Origin: Bradyrhizobium sp. ISRA430
GTDB taxonomy: Bacteria > Pseudomonadota > Alphaproteobacteria > Rhizobiales > Xanthobacteraceae
Direction: 5' to 3'
DNA length: 64,000 bases
Assembly: GCF_029909975.1 (NCBI RefSeq)
Contig: NZ_CP094516.1
Coordinates: 2,542,001 to 2,606,000 of the forward strand
Position numbers and translations under genes: made by a program. Every line of letters begins with the position of its first letter. Within the stretch, counting starts at the first letter, position 1. Below the pieces are notes generated by a model, which made no database searches, was not told where the DNA came from, and worked only from the letters and a program-made list of their open reading frames with translations. Shown here piece by piece: positions 33,511-41,572 of this stretch.

Positions 33511-33527
33511 ATTTCTGTAACATAAAT

Positions 33528-34394
33528 TCAGACCCCGAACCGCAGCGCGAGAAGCTTCCGTGCGGGCGGCAATGCTCCCTTTTCATTGGTTCCATGGCCA
33601 TCAAGCCATTGTTCCGACGGGGCAAGCAGGGCGCGATAGATCCCGCCGCAGAGCTCGCGCGCAGCCCTGCCCGGCCAATCCGCCGGCAGCAGGCCGTCAG
33701 GCAGCAGCGGATCGCGCAGCACCACACGGCGGTAATAGTGGATCAGCAGGATGCGCGCGGTGAAAGCATCGGCATCGGAGAGATCCGTACCGCGGTGAAG
33801 CGCAGCGTGCAGCGGCTCGAACATCTTCATAAATTTGAGATAGGCATCGGCGGTGCGATCGAGCGGCCAGCTCGCGCTGAGCAAGCGGCGTCCGCTGTCA
33901 TCCTCGGCGGAGACCTCGAGGCGAATGGCGCCGGCAGCTTCCTCCGGCACGGGGACGCCGGACGGTGCGACCCAGACTCCCGGCAGCGGACTGCCGAAGC
34001 CGGCATTGCGCAGCGCCTCGCGCGAGGCGTCGCGGTCTTCGCCATTGCCGATCAGCAGGAGCTCGAAGCGTCCGGTCCAGTCCGACGGCGGTGGATCATA
34101 GATGTGGCGCGTGGCCGCCTCGAAGGTCTGCCGGCCTTTTTCGGCGAGCCGATAAAAGCTGTTGCGGCCGACCTTTTCGCGGGTCAGCCAGCCATCGGCC
34201 GCAAGGCGTGACATCGCGGTGCGAACCACACCGCTGTCGATGTCGAGGCCTTCGAAGAATTCCAGCAGCGTACCAAGCCACACCGAGCCGCCGCGCGGCA
34301 CGATGGCATCGCCAAACACGGTGATGACGATGGAGCCGGTGCGCGACGGCTCGCGCTTGAGCTGGTCGATGATGCGGGAGAGCGGATGCGCCAT
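33528..34394 (-). CDS. paaX: PaaX-family transcriptional repressor
   Basis: A 288-residue regulator with an N-terminal winged helix (FEGLDIDSGVVRTAMSRLAADGWL) and the long PaaX central and C-terminal domains, including ARILLIHYYRRVVLRDPLLP. PaaX proteins repress phenylacetate genes and are released by phenylacetyl-CoA. I start at ATG 34394 (MAHPLSRIID), since the 12 preceding codons are not conserved-looking. It lies directly upstream of paaA on the same strand, separated by 75 bases with a promoter-like stretch. Confidence 0.93.
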   Translation of the reverse strand: MAHPLSRIIDQLKREPSRTGSIVITVFGDAIVPRGGSVWLGTLLEFFEGLDIDSGVVRTAMSRLAADGWLTREKVGRNSFYRLAEKGRQTFEAATRHIYDPPPSDWTGRFELLLIGNGEDRDASREALRNAGFGSPLPGVWVAPSGVPVPEEAAGAIRLEVSAEDDSGRRLLSASWPLDRTADAYLKFMKMFEPLHAALHRGTDLSDADAFTARILLIHYYRRVVLRDPLLPDGLLPADWPGRAARELCGGIYRALLAPSEQWLDGHGTNEKGALPPARKLLALRFGV

Positions 34395-34461
34395 GCACGA
34401 GCCATAGCGCGTTTGGTGCGGGCGGGACAATGGAGGGCGTGACGCTGGCTCCGCAGCTTCT

Positions 34462-34602
34462 TCTCCTTCTCCCCGTTCTTACCGGGAGAGGGCTGCATCC
34501 GCCCAAACGGTGACGGTGGGACTCGCGGAGAGTCCCCCTCACCCGGATCGCATCTCCGATGCGATCCGACCTCTTCCCGCAAGCGGGGCGAGGTGAAGGA
34601 GA
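34462..34602. repeat. Palindromic intergenic repeat, family D
   Basis: Begins TCTCCTTCTCCCCG and ends CGGGGCGAGGTGAAGGAGA, imperfectly complementary, with an inner ATCGCATCTCCGATGCGAT hairpin. It fills nearly all of the gap between the hydrolase gene at 34606 and paaX. A different family from A-C, but of the same general form; single copy in this window. Confidence 0.6.
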
Positions 34603-34605
34603 GCA

Positions 34606-35376
34606 CTACCGATGCGGGTCGGGATACGCTAGGCTGCGCCAGCCGCTGCGGTCGAAGGGCCGCCACTGGCCTTCCTTCTGAGCGAGGCGATCGGCCACCG
34701 CATAGATCACGGCGGGATGGTGGCCCATGCCGCAATGGCTGCTCTCGACCTCAATGCTCTCGCTCTGCGCGCCCTCCTTCTCCATGCAGCCCTGCCAGGC
34801 GCAGACGCCGTCGGTGCGGCTGAAGATGGCGGTGGTCGGCACCGGCGGCGGAACGGCGAGTTCGCCGCCGAAGCGGGGGTCGACCTCGTCGGCCTTGCGC
34901 CCGCTCACCCACTCATAGACGCGCCAGGCATTCGTGGAGCGCGGATCGCCTGCAAACGGGCTGCCCAGCGTGATCACCTGGCGCACGCGCTCCGGCATCA
35001 TCTTGGCGAGCTGCCGCGCATAGAGGCCGCCGAGGCTCCAGCCGACCAGGCTGATCTTGCGGCCATGGCTATCGTTGAGCTCTTGGACCAGATCGACCAT
35101 GGCATGCTGCACGCCCGAGCGCAGGCCGTAGTTGCGACCCTGACGCCAGCCGCTCACCGCATAGCCCTTGCTCTTCAGGAAGGTGCGCAGCGGGCGTGTC
35201 GAGACATCGGACGCAACCAGGCCCGGCGGCACCAGCACCGGATGGCCGTCACCGCGCGGCGCAAGACTGAGCAGCGGCAGCGCGCCGAGGAATGCGCCGA
35301 GTTCGTGGATCGCCCGTCCCTCCAGAAACATCAGGATGCGGGACGGCGGTCGCAGCGTCTGGGCAGTAGCGGTCAT
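34606..35376 (-). CDS. Alpha/beta hydrolase (lipase-like), paralogue of the gene at 47539
   Basis: A 256-residue hydrolase with the nucleophile S114 in KISLVGWSLGGLYARQLAK. Shared segments GHPVLVPPGLVASD, VITLGSPFAGDPRSTNAWRVYE and HPAVIYAVADRLAQ also occur in the protein at 47539-48339, so the two are paralogues. The family resembles small lipases or PHA/wax-type esterases. AGGGGA lies upstream of the chosen ATG 35376. It lies close to the phasin and PHA synthase genes; a role in storage-lipid turnover is possible but unproven. Confidence 0.82.
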   Translation of the reverse strand: MTATAQTLRPPSRILMFLEGRAIHELGAFLGALPLLSLAPRGDGHPVLVPPGLVASDVSTRPLRTFLKSKGYAVSGWRQGRNYGLRSGVQHAMVDLVQELNDSHGRKISLVGWSLGGLYARQLAKMMPERVRQVITLGSPFAGDPRSTNAWRVYEWVSGRKADEVDPRFGGELAVPPPVPTTAIFSRTDGVCAWQGCMEKEGAQSESIEVESSHCGMGHHPAVIYAVADRLAQKEGQWRPFDRSGWRSLAYPDPHR

Positions 35377-35578
35377 CAATGCTTCCCCTGCAAGAATCCT
35401 TGGAAAGGACGCCGGCCGCGATGCCGGCAATGGACATGAATTCCAATATACGCCGGCATCTTGAACGTTCTGCAGCGCAACATGAATCAGCTAGGCGGCC
35501 GGTTCCCGACATTCAAGCGGCTGGAACCGAGGACGACAATAGGGCCGCGCGTCAATCCGAACGGCCGTGACGCAAAAG

Positions 35579-36865
35579 TCACAACAATCGCAGCAGGAAT
35601 TCGACGGTGTAGAGCGTAAGTCCGGCGATCCCACCGATCAGCGAACCGTTGAAGCGGATGTATTGCAGGTCGCGGCCGATGTTGATTTCGATCAGCGAAA
35701 TCAACTGCGTCATATTCCACGACTTGACCTGATCGGAGATGAAGGTCGAGACGCCGCTCTTCTGGTCGGCGACGAAGCTGCGCAGCACGGTGACCAGACC
35801 CTTGTTGATCTCGGCGCGCAGCTCGGCGTCCCCCGCAAGCGCTTCGCCGGCGGCGACGAACATGCCGGCGAGATGATGCTGCAGCACCTGCGTCTCGCCG
35901 CTCGCGCTGCGCTCGATGAATGAGCGCGTGTTCGCCCACACCGTGTGCGCGAGATCGGCGAGTTCGGGGCGCGCGAGCAGATCGCGCTTCAGCCCGTCGA
36001 TGCGGTCGATATAGATTTGGTCGGTACCGAGCCGATCGACGAAGGTCAGCACCATGCGGTCGAACTCGCCGCGGAACGGATGCTTGGGATCGCTGCGCAC
36101 TTCATTGAAGAAGGCGGTTGCCGAAGCCACGATCTTGTTCACCAGAAACTTGTCGGCGCGATAGAGCCTGAGCAGGGTCGGCAGCTCCGCGCGCACCTTT
36201 TCGCGGATCATCGCCATGGACTGCTTTCCAGTCAGCGTGTCGTGCATCACGCGCAGGAGATCGTCGAACAGAACCTGATGCCGCCCCTCCGAAACGAAAC
36301 CGCGCAGCGTGCCGGCGGCAAGCGGCGCGAGATCGATGGCCTGAAGCTGCGAGGACATGCGGCGGATGATGAAGGTCATCAGGCCCGAGTTTTCCGTCGC
36401 GTAAAAGGCTTCCGGCAAGAGGCGCAGCGCGAAGCGCGCGAGATCGTCGCTGCGCTTGCGGTCGCGCAGCCAGTCCGCGACGAAGGAGCCGAAATCGATC
36501 TCTTTCAACTTGGCCTCGACGGGACCTGCCTCGAGGAAATGCACCTGGATGAACTCGCCGAGCTTGTCGGCGATGCGGGCCTGGTTGCTCTGGATGATTG
36601 CGGTGTGCGGGATTGGCAGGCCGAGCGGCCGCTTGAACAACGCCACGACAGCGTACCAGTCGGCGAGCCCGCCGATGGTCGCGGCCTCCGCGAAGGCGGC
36701 GATGAAGCCGAACACCGGATGCACGTTTAACAGCCACTTCGCGACCACGAACAAGAGAAGCGTCGAGGCCAGCACCAGCGTCGCCAGCGCCTTGACGCGG
36801 CGCAGCTCCGCCGCGCGTTTGGTGTCGCCGGGGGCATCGAAGGAGAAGGTTGCCTGCGCGGTCAT
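35579..36865 (-). CDS. DUF445 family membrane protein
   Basis: A 428-residue protein of the DUF445 (YjiN-like) family. Near the N-terminus is a hydrophobic pair ALATLVLASTLLLFVVAKWLL and GFIAAFAEAATIGGLADWYAVVALF with the conserved GGLADWYAV motif, then a long mostly helical region, then a terminal hydrophobic stretch GIAGLTLYTVEFLLRLL. It is probably anchored at both ends in the inner membrane. Function unknown in the family. It stands alone, with a 200-base gap downstream in which I see nothing notable and a family A repeat upstream. Confidence 0.82.
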   Translation of the reverse strand: MTAQATFSFDAPGDTKRAAELRRVKALATLVLASTLLLFVVAKWLLNVHPVFGFIAAFAEAATIGGLADWYAVVALFKRPLGLPIPHTAIIQSNQARIADKLGEFIQVHFLEAGPVEAKLKEIDFGSFVADWLRDRKRSDDLARFALRLLPEAFYATENSGLMTFIIRRMSSQLQAIDLAPLAAGTLRGFVSEGRHQVLFDDLLRVMHDTLTGKQSMAMIREKVRAELPTLLRLYRADKFLVNKIVASATAFFNEVRSDPKHPFRGEFDRMVLTFVDRLGTDQIYIDRIDGLKRDLLARPELADLAHTVWANTRSFIERSASGETQVLQHHLAGMFVAAGEALAGDAELRAEINKGLVTVLRSFVADQKSGVSTFISDQVKSWNMTQLISLIEINIGRDLQYIRFNGSLIGGIAGLTLYTVEFLLRLL

Positions 36866-36878
36866 GGCGGTATTCGTT

Positions 36879-36975
36879 CCTCATCCCGAGGAGCCGCGTC
36901 AGCGGCGTCTCGAAGGATGAGGCCGCGCGCGGACCTCATGGTTCGAGACGGCGCTTCGCGCCTCCTCACCATGCG
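36879..36975. repeat. Palindromic intergenic repeat, family A (copy 4)
   Basis: Starts CCTCATCCCGAGGAGC, contains GTCTCGAAGGATGAGG, and ends GCCTCCTCACCATGCGG. It lies between the phasin terminator and the DUF445 gene. Confidence 0.78.
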
Positions 36976-37000
36976 GGTCAGCGGTATACGGGCTTCAGAT

Positions 37001-37028
37001 AAAAACAAGGCCCGCCGAAGCGGGCCTT
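37001..37028 (-). terminator. Intrinsic terminator of the phasin gene
   Basis: On the minus strand: AAGGCCCGC, loop TTCG, GCGGGCCTT, followed by GTTTTT. A perfect 9-base stem with a stable UUCG-type tetraloop and a U-run, 30 bases after the phasin stop codon (37059). This is the best textbook terminator in the window. Confidence 0.9.
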
Positions 37029-37058
37029 AAAATTCAGTTTCTCAACTCAACGCACAAA

Positions 37059-37514
37059 TTACGCGGTCTTGTTGTAGACCTTGGCGAAATTGTCCTGAGC
37101 GGCCTTCGCGCCGTTGGCGGCGAGCTTACCGAAATAGTCCGAGGTCGCCTTGGCGCGCGAGACGAGTACTTCGCCGCGGGCGCGGAGCAGGCCGGACTGG
37201 ATCTCGACGGCTTCGCTGATCGACTTGGCCGACGCGAGCTTGTCGATACCGGAGAAGAACGCCTCGGCATCCTCATAGATCGCCTGCTGGATGTTGCGGC
37301 TGATCTTGCCGGCCTCGGTGACGGATTCGGTCACCGCGTTCTCGATGGCGGCGGTCACCCGCTCGGAGCCAGCGAAAACCTCGGCAGCACGGTCCTTGGC
37401 AGTGTTGGCAGTCTTCTTGACGAACTCGCGGGCGGCCTCGGGAACTTCCAGGTTCTGGATGTTCTTGAATGCGTCCTTGAAGCCCTCGAAAGCGCCGTTC
37501 GTTTCAGTGGTCAT
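37059..37514 (-). CDS. Phasin family protein
   Basis: A 151-residue, highly helical protein rich in Ala and Lys. EVPEAAREFVKKTANTAKDRAAEV and EGEAVEIQSGLLRARGEV-like segments (seen as ISEAVEIQSGLLRARGE) place it in the phasin_2 family. Phasins coat polyhydroxyalkanoate granules. GGAGAGA lies 8 bases upstream of the chosen ATG 37514; 22 upstream codons are Arg/Gly-rich and non-conserved. It is a single-gene unit with its own strong terminator and a promoter-like region, and lies near the PHA synthase pair at 38320-39779. Confidence 0.9.
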   Translation of the reverse strand: MTTETNGAFEGFKDAFKNIQNLEVPEAAREFVKKTANTAKDRAAEVFAGSERVTAAIENAVTESVTEAGKISRNIQQAIYEDAEAFFSGIDKLASAKSISEAVEIQSGLLRARGEVLVSRAKATSDYFGKLAANGAKAAQDNFAKVYNKTA

Positions 37515-37584
37515 TGGGGTCTCTCCATCCTCATTGGTCTGAGCTATGGGCTCACCCCGTCCGGTTTTGGCCCGGGGCACTGCT

Positions 37585-37613
37585 TATATGACACGACTAA
37601 TTGTGCGATGCAA
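37585..37613 (-). promoter_or_regulatory. Candidate phasin promoter with a TGC-N3-GCA site
   Basis: On the minus strand TTGCAT (37613-37608) and CATATA (37590-37585) are spaced by 17 bases, about 70 bases upstream of the phasin start. The -35 overlaps TGCGATGCA (37604-37612), a TGC-N3-GCA sequence of the type bound by PhaR, the PHA-responsive repressor of phasin genes in other alphaproteobacteria. A PhaR gene is not in this window. Confidence 0.5.
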
Positions 37614-37729
37614 TATCCGTGCTGCGGTGCGACATCACGAAATCGTGAACATCCTAAATGGGAGGCATCCTGATGCCTCTGCCACGTCCGGAACTGATGC
37701 CCGGACGGCGACCTGATGCTGGATGGGAC

Positions 37730-38323
37730 CTAGTGCTGGACCGCTCCCGGTAGCCCGTAGGCCTCCATCTGGGCCTGGACCTGCGCGATGTTGTGCCCAA
37801 GCACGACAATATCGTGCGTCTTGCCGTCGACATCCCGGACATGGTCCCGGAGCAAGGCCTCCGCCTTGAAGCCGAGGCTTTCGAACAGGGTGATCGCGGC
37901 CTGCTGGTCGACAGTCATCTGGACCGAGAGCTTTTCCAGGCCGGCGCCGAGTGCGAGCGCAAAGGTCTCCTGCGACAGCGCCCGCCCCACCCCGTTTCCG
38001 CGCACGTCGAGCGAGACCACCATGCGGATCTCCCCGACATGGGGCGACCAGGAATGCGGATCGCGCACCAAGGTGCCGCAGCCGACGACCTTGCCCTCCT
38101 TCACCGCGAGCAGACTCGTGATCGCCCCGCGCTCGATCTCCTTGACCCAGGCGGAGAGCACCTTCGGCTCGCTGATGTTGCGCGGCAGGAACAACAAATC
38201 GTGCGTCGGCAACGCCTTTCCGAAGCCGAGTACGGCGGCTTCGTCCGCCGGCGACATCAGGCGGATCTCGATATCACCGGCATCCGTCTTGACGTGACGC
38301 GGATAGGAACGCTGCTCGCTCAT
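37730..38323 (-). CDS. GNAT-family N-acetyltransferase
   Basis: A 197-residue acyltransferase. The acetyl-CoA binding part is VGEIRMVVSLDVRGNGVGRAL, with the R-x-x-G-x-G/A loop at RGNGVG, followed by FESLGFKAEALLRDHV, a common GNAT end. The start ATG 38323 overlaps the stop of phaC as ATGA, so the two are translationally coupled. The acceptor is unknown. The operon order phaE-like, phaC, GNAT suggests a link with PHA metabolism, but that is only from context. Confidence 0.86.
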   Translation of the reverse strand: MSEQRSYPRHVKTDAGDIEIRLMSPADEAAVLGFGKALPTHDLLFLPRNISEPKVLSAWVKEIERGAITSLLAVKEGKVVGCGTLVRDPHSWSPHVGEIRMVVSLDVRGNGVGRALSQETFALALGAGLEKLSVQMTVDQQAAITLFESLGFKAEALLRDHVRDVDGKTHDIVVLGHNIAQVQAQMEAYGLPGAVQH

Positions 38324-39402
38324 GTCGATCTCTTCCCCAACCAGGAGTCCAGTTTCGGCCACAGCCGCTTGACCGCATTGGCGCCGGCGACGAGGGAGAC
38401 GTGACCGCCCTTTAGGATCACCTCTTCCTTGTCCTCGGATCCGATCTTCGCGATGAGGTGCTTTGCCGCCTCATAGGGCACGATGTGATCGTGCTCGGCG
38501 ACCGCATGCAGGATCGGCACCTTGATGTTTTCGAGCTTCGCCGCGCGGCCGCCGACCGACATGGTGTCGTTGAAGAGCTTGTTGTCCCACATCAGGTCCT
38601 TGGTGATGGCGCGGAAATACTCGCCGGCGAGCGGCAGCGTGTCGGTCGCCCAGCGATCGAACATCCGGTAGGACTTCACGAACTCGTCGTTCCAGATGTT
38701 CTCCCAGAGCTGGATCTGGCTCACCGTGCGCGAGGCGGGGCGCAGCATCTCGAACGACGACAGGATCATCTCCGGCGGCATGTTGCCGATGCTGTCGACG
38801 AGGCGGTCGACGTCGAAATAGCGGCGATCGGAAAAGTTGGAGAACAGCTTCATCTCGCGGAAATCGATCGGCGTCGTGAAGCAGATCAGGTTCTTCATCG
38901 GCCCGTCATTGACGATCGAGCCGTAGAGCAGCGACAGCACCCCGCCGAAGCAGTAGCCGATGACGGAGACGTCCTGCTCGCCGGAATCCTGCTGCACGCG
39001 GCGGACGCAATCGGGGATGAAATCGAGGACATAGTCCTCCATCCGAAGGTTCCTTTCCTCCGGCCGCGGCGCGCTCCAGTCCAGCATATAGACGTCGTAG
39101 CCGCGCTTGAGCAGGAACTCGATGAAGCTCTGGCCCGGCACGAGGTCGAGGATGTAACCGCGATTGGTGGTCGCCATCACGATCAGCACCGGCACGCGGT
39201 AGATCTCGTCCGACATCGAACGATAGTGATAGAGGCTCATCGTGCCGCGCGAATGCAGCACGTCCTTCGGCGTCGACCCGATTGTTGGACCGGAGGTCGA
39301 GAAATATTCGACGCCCTTGATGCTGCGCATGATGGCGCGCTGCACCTCGGATTGAATGCGCTCCGGGATCGATGCGAAATCAAGTCCCGTCGGCGCGTTC
39401 AT
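38320..39402 (-). CDS. phaC: Poly(3-hydroxyalkanoate) synthase catalytic subunit PhaC, class III/IV type
   Basis: A 360-residue PHA synthase, the short form that needs a partner subunit (class I enzymes are near 600). The lipase-box-like site is VSVIGYCFGGVLSLLYG with nucleophile C151; D305 in VAEHDHIVPY and H334 in LKGGHVSLVAG complete the triad. MLDWSAPRPEERNL and the WENIWNDEFV region are family-typical. It polymerises 3-hydroxyacyl-CoA into storage granules. Its ATG overlaps the stop of the upstream PhaE-like gene (ATGA), and its own stop overlaps the GNAT gene. Confidence 0.92.
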   Translation of the reverse strand: MNAPTGLDFASIPERIQSEVQRAIMRSIKGVEYFSTSGPTIGSTPKDVLHSRGTMSLYHYRSMSDEIYRVPVLIVMATTNRGYILDLVPGQSFIEFLLKRGYDVYMLDWSAPRPEERNLRMEDYVLDFIPDCVRRVQQDSGEQDVSVIGYCFGGVLSLLYGSIVNDGPMKNLICFTTPIDFREMKLFSNFSDRRYFDVDRLVDSIGNMPPEMILSSFEMLRPASRTVSQIQLWENIWNDEFVKSYRMFDRWATDTLPLAGEYFRAITKDLMWDNKLFNDTMSVGGRAAKLENIKVPILHAVAEHDHIVPYEAAKHLIAKIGSEDKEEVILKGGHVSLVAGANAVKRLWPKLDSWLGKRST

Positions 39403-39779
39403 TTCTGCTCTCCGCCTTCGGGGGGTGGGCGCTTCGTCCGCGGCGGCCGCGGTGCCGCACCGATCTGCGATCGGCCCGAGGTCGCCGACATCTGGCTCAG
39501 CATGGACTTGATCTCGCCGAGTTGCCCTTCGATGGATTGCAGCCGCTCCGCGATGCCGGTCATCTGCTCACGGCTCGGCAGATTCATCGAGAGAAGATAT
39601 TTCTCCATGACATCGCCGAACTGCTTCTGAGCACCCGCAGCAACACCGCCGGCCCGGTTCATGGCTTGCGAGAATTCGGGCGTTTCCATCGCCTTGGTGG
39701 CAAACGAGTTGAAGCCTTTCTCCATCTCGCCAATCATCTTCTGCCACAAGGCGACCGGATCGTTGATCTTGTCGGTCAT
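39399..39779 (-). CDS. Short PhaE-like subunit of the PHA synthase
   Basis: A 126-residue protein. The region WQKMIGEMEKGFNSFATKAMETPEF near the start and SMNLPSREQMTGIAERLQSIEGQLGEI (65-90) resemble the C-terminal part of PhaE, where a NLPSR-type motif precedes a coiled coil. Classical PhaE proteins are about 350 residues, and class IV PhaR about 200, so this one is much reduced. The tail is Pro/Arg/Lys-rich. Its ATGA overlap with phaC argues strongly that they are partners. Start at ATG 39779; the 18 codons before it are not conserved-looking. Confidence 0.8.
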   Translation of the reverse strand: MTDKINDPVALWQKMIGEMEKGFNSFATKAMETPEFSQAMNRAGGVAAGAQKQFGDVMEKYLLSMNLPSREQMTGIAERLQSIEGQLGEIKSMLSQMSATSGRSQIGAAPRPPRTKRPPPEGGEQK

Positions 39780-39949
39780 CGGCGTCCTCCAGGTCACGAG
39801 AGCTTTTGCGCTCCTCTTTTTCCGCCATACCACACCGTTGCGACGGGCCGGTCAACGGGTAAGCGGCGGCCTGGTGTCGCGCGCATGGCTTCTTTGCGGC
39901 GGCAAACCGTGCAATACAACAGGTGTTGACCTGCAAGAGGAGCACGCCC

Positions 39950-40870
39950 GTGAACGCCTCCGTCCATCAGCCGCCGCAGATCGTCCGCGCCAACGGCATC
40001 GACATCTGCTACGAGATCTTCGGGAGCGATAGTGCCGAGCCGCTGCTGCTGATCATGGGGCTTGGCGCCCAGATGATCCATTGGGATGACGCCTTCTGCG
40101 AACAACTCGCCGCGCGCGGCTTTCGCGTGATCCGCTTCGACAATCGCGACATCGGCAAGTCCAGCCACCTGAGCGGCGGCAAGCGGCTCACGCCCTTTGA
40201 GCTGTTGAAGCTGCGCTTCCTGAAGATCCCGGTGGCAGCCACCTACAGATTAATCGACATGGCGAAGGACACGGTCGGCCTGATGGATGCACTCGGCATC
40301 AAGTCGGCGCATCTGGTCGGTGCCTCCATGGGCGGCATGATCGCCCAGGAGGTCACGCTGTCGTTTCCGCAGCGCGTCCGCTCGCTCACCTCGATCATGT
40401 CGACGACGGGAAATCCGCGAGTGCCGCCACCAACTCGCGAAGCCTCGGCCATGCTGATGGCGCCGCCGCCGCGCAGCAAGGAGGAGTTCATCGTTCGCTT
40501 CGGCCAGACCTGGAAGGTCTTGCGCGCCGGTCATTTCCCGGAAGAGGAGGCGCTCGATCCAGGCCGCGCCGAGCGGGTGTTCGCACGCGGGCTCAACCCG
40601 GCCGGCGTTGGCCGACAGCTCCGCGCCGTGCTCGCCTCGGGCAGCCGCAAGGAGCGGCTGCACGCCGTCAAGACGCCGACGCTGGTGATCCACGGCACCG
40701 TCGATCCGCTGGTGCGGCCCGAGGGCGGTCAGGACACGGCGGCATCGATTCCCGGAGCAAAGCTGTTGATGATCGAGGGCATGGGCCACGCGCTGCCGAT
40801 GCGGTTCTGGGGCGAGATCATCGACGCCATCGACAAGCATGCGCATGGCGCGGCGGCGAAGGCGGCCTAA
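39950..40870 (+). CDS. Alpha/beta hydrolase
   Basis: A 306-residue hydrolase with nucleophile S126 in AHLVGASMGGMIAQEV, an acid in VIHGTVDPLVRPEG and a histidine in IEGMGHALPM. VRANGIDICYEIFG and IRFDNRDIGKSSH place it with esterases and haloperoxidase-like enzymes. The start is GTG at 39950, preceded by AAGAGGAG with 7-base spacing; an upstream TTG would put that ribosome site inside the gene. It diverges from the PhaE-like gene. Substrate unknown. Confidence 0.87.
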   Translation: MNASVHQPPQIVRANGIDICYEIFGSDSAEPLLLIMGLGAQMIHWDDAFCEQLAARGFRVIRFDNRDIGKSSHLSGGKRLTPFELLKLRFLKIPVAATYRLIDMAKDTVGLMDALGIKSAHLVGASMGGMIAQEVTLSFPQRVRSLTSIMSTTGNPRVPPPTREASAMLMAPPPRSKEEFIVRFGQTWKVLRAGHFPEEEALDPGRAERVFARGLNPAGVGRQLRAVLASGSRKERLHAVKTPTLVIHGTVDPLVRPEGGQDTAASIPGAKLLMIEGMGHALPMRFWGEIIDAIDKHAHGAAAKAA

Positions 40871-41541
40871 CGCTTCTTCGCGATCCAGATCACATGGCGC
40901 GCACCACCGCCTTTTCCAGTGGCGCGGACGTTGACTTCGTCGACCTCGAAGCCCGCAGCACGAAGATGGCGTGAAAATTTCGCATGCGGTCCGGACGACC
41001 AGACTGCGAGTACCCCGCCCGGCCGCAGCGCGGTATGAGCTATTCTCAACCCGGCGATATCGTACAAGGCATCATTGGCCTTGCGGGTGAGACCTTCGGG
41101 ACCATTGTCGACGTCAAGCAGGATCGCATCGAACCCGAGCGGATGTCTTTCGATCAACTGCGCAACATCCGCTTCACGTATATCAACGCGAGAGTCACTG
41201 AGACTGTCGCCGAAAATCTCGGCCATCGGACCTTGCGCCCATGCCACCACCGCAGGGACCAGTTCGGCCACAACGATCTGCGCCTTGCTTCCGAGCACGG
41301 CGAGTGCCGCACGCAGCGTAAAGCCCATGCCCAACCCGCCGATGAGGACAACCGGCATGGCGACCGTCTCGATTCGCTTCGCCGCGAGCGTCGCGAGCGC
41401 GGCCTCGGAGCCCGACAGCCGGCTGTTCATCAACTCGTTGGTACCGAGCATGATGGAGAACTCTCTGCCGCGGCGCATCAGGCGAAGCTCGCCATCAGAG
41501 CCGGGTATCCGGGTGCTATCGATTTTTTCCCAGGGAATCAT
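40867..41541 (-). CDS. Spermidine synthase-like methyltransferase-fold protein
   Basis: A 224-residue Rossmann-like protein. VVLIGGLGMGFTLRAALAVLG is the nucleotide-binding loop, VVAELVPAVVAWAQGPM and FDAILLDVDNGPEGLT match the SpeE-type fold, and LRPGGVLAVWSSGPHAKF resembles the spermidine synthase C-terminal part. It lacks an obvious N-terminal SpeE domain, so it may be a SAM-dependent methyltransferase of unknown target. Its stop overlaps the convergent hydrolase gene by four bases. It lies 31 bases downstream of the P450-reductase gene and may be the last gene of that operon. Confidence 0.82.
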   Translation of the reverse strand: MIPWEKIDSTRIPGSDGELRLMRRGREFSIMLGTNELMNSRLSGSEAALATLAAKRIETVAMPVVLIGGLGMGFTLRAALAVLGSKAQIVVAELVPAVVAWAQGPMAEIFGDSLSDSRVDIREADVAQLIERHPLGFDAILLDVDNGPEGLTRKANDALYDIAGLRIAHTALRPGGVLAVWSSGPHAKFSRHLRAAGFEVDEVNVRATGKGGGARHVIWIAKKR

Positions 41542-41572
41542 GCCTGAGGTTTAGCACGATCCGGCCGGCGGG

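Noticed and set aside
36879..37028. A riboswitch or small RNA between the phasin and DUF445 genes
   Set aside because: The stretch is fully explained by a family A repeat and the phasin terminator; no conserved aptamer-like core was recognised.
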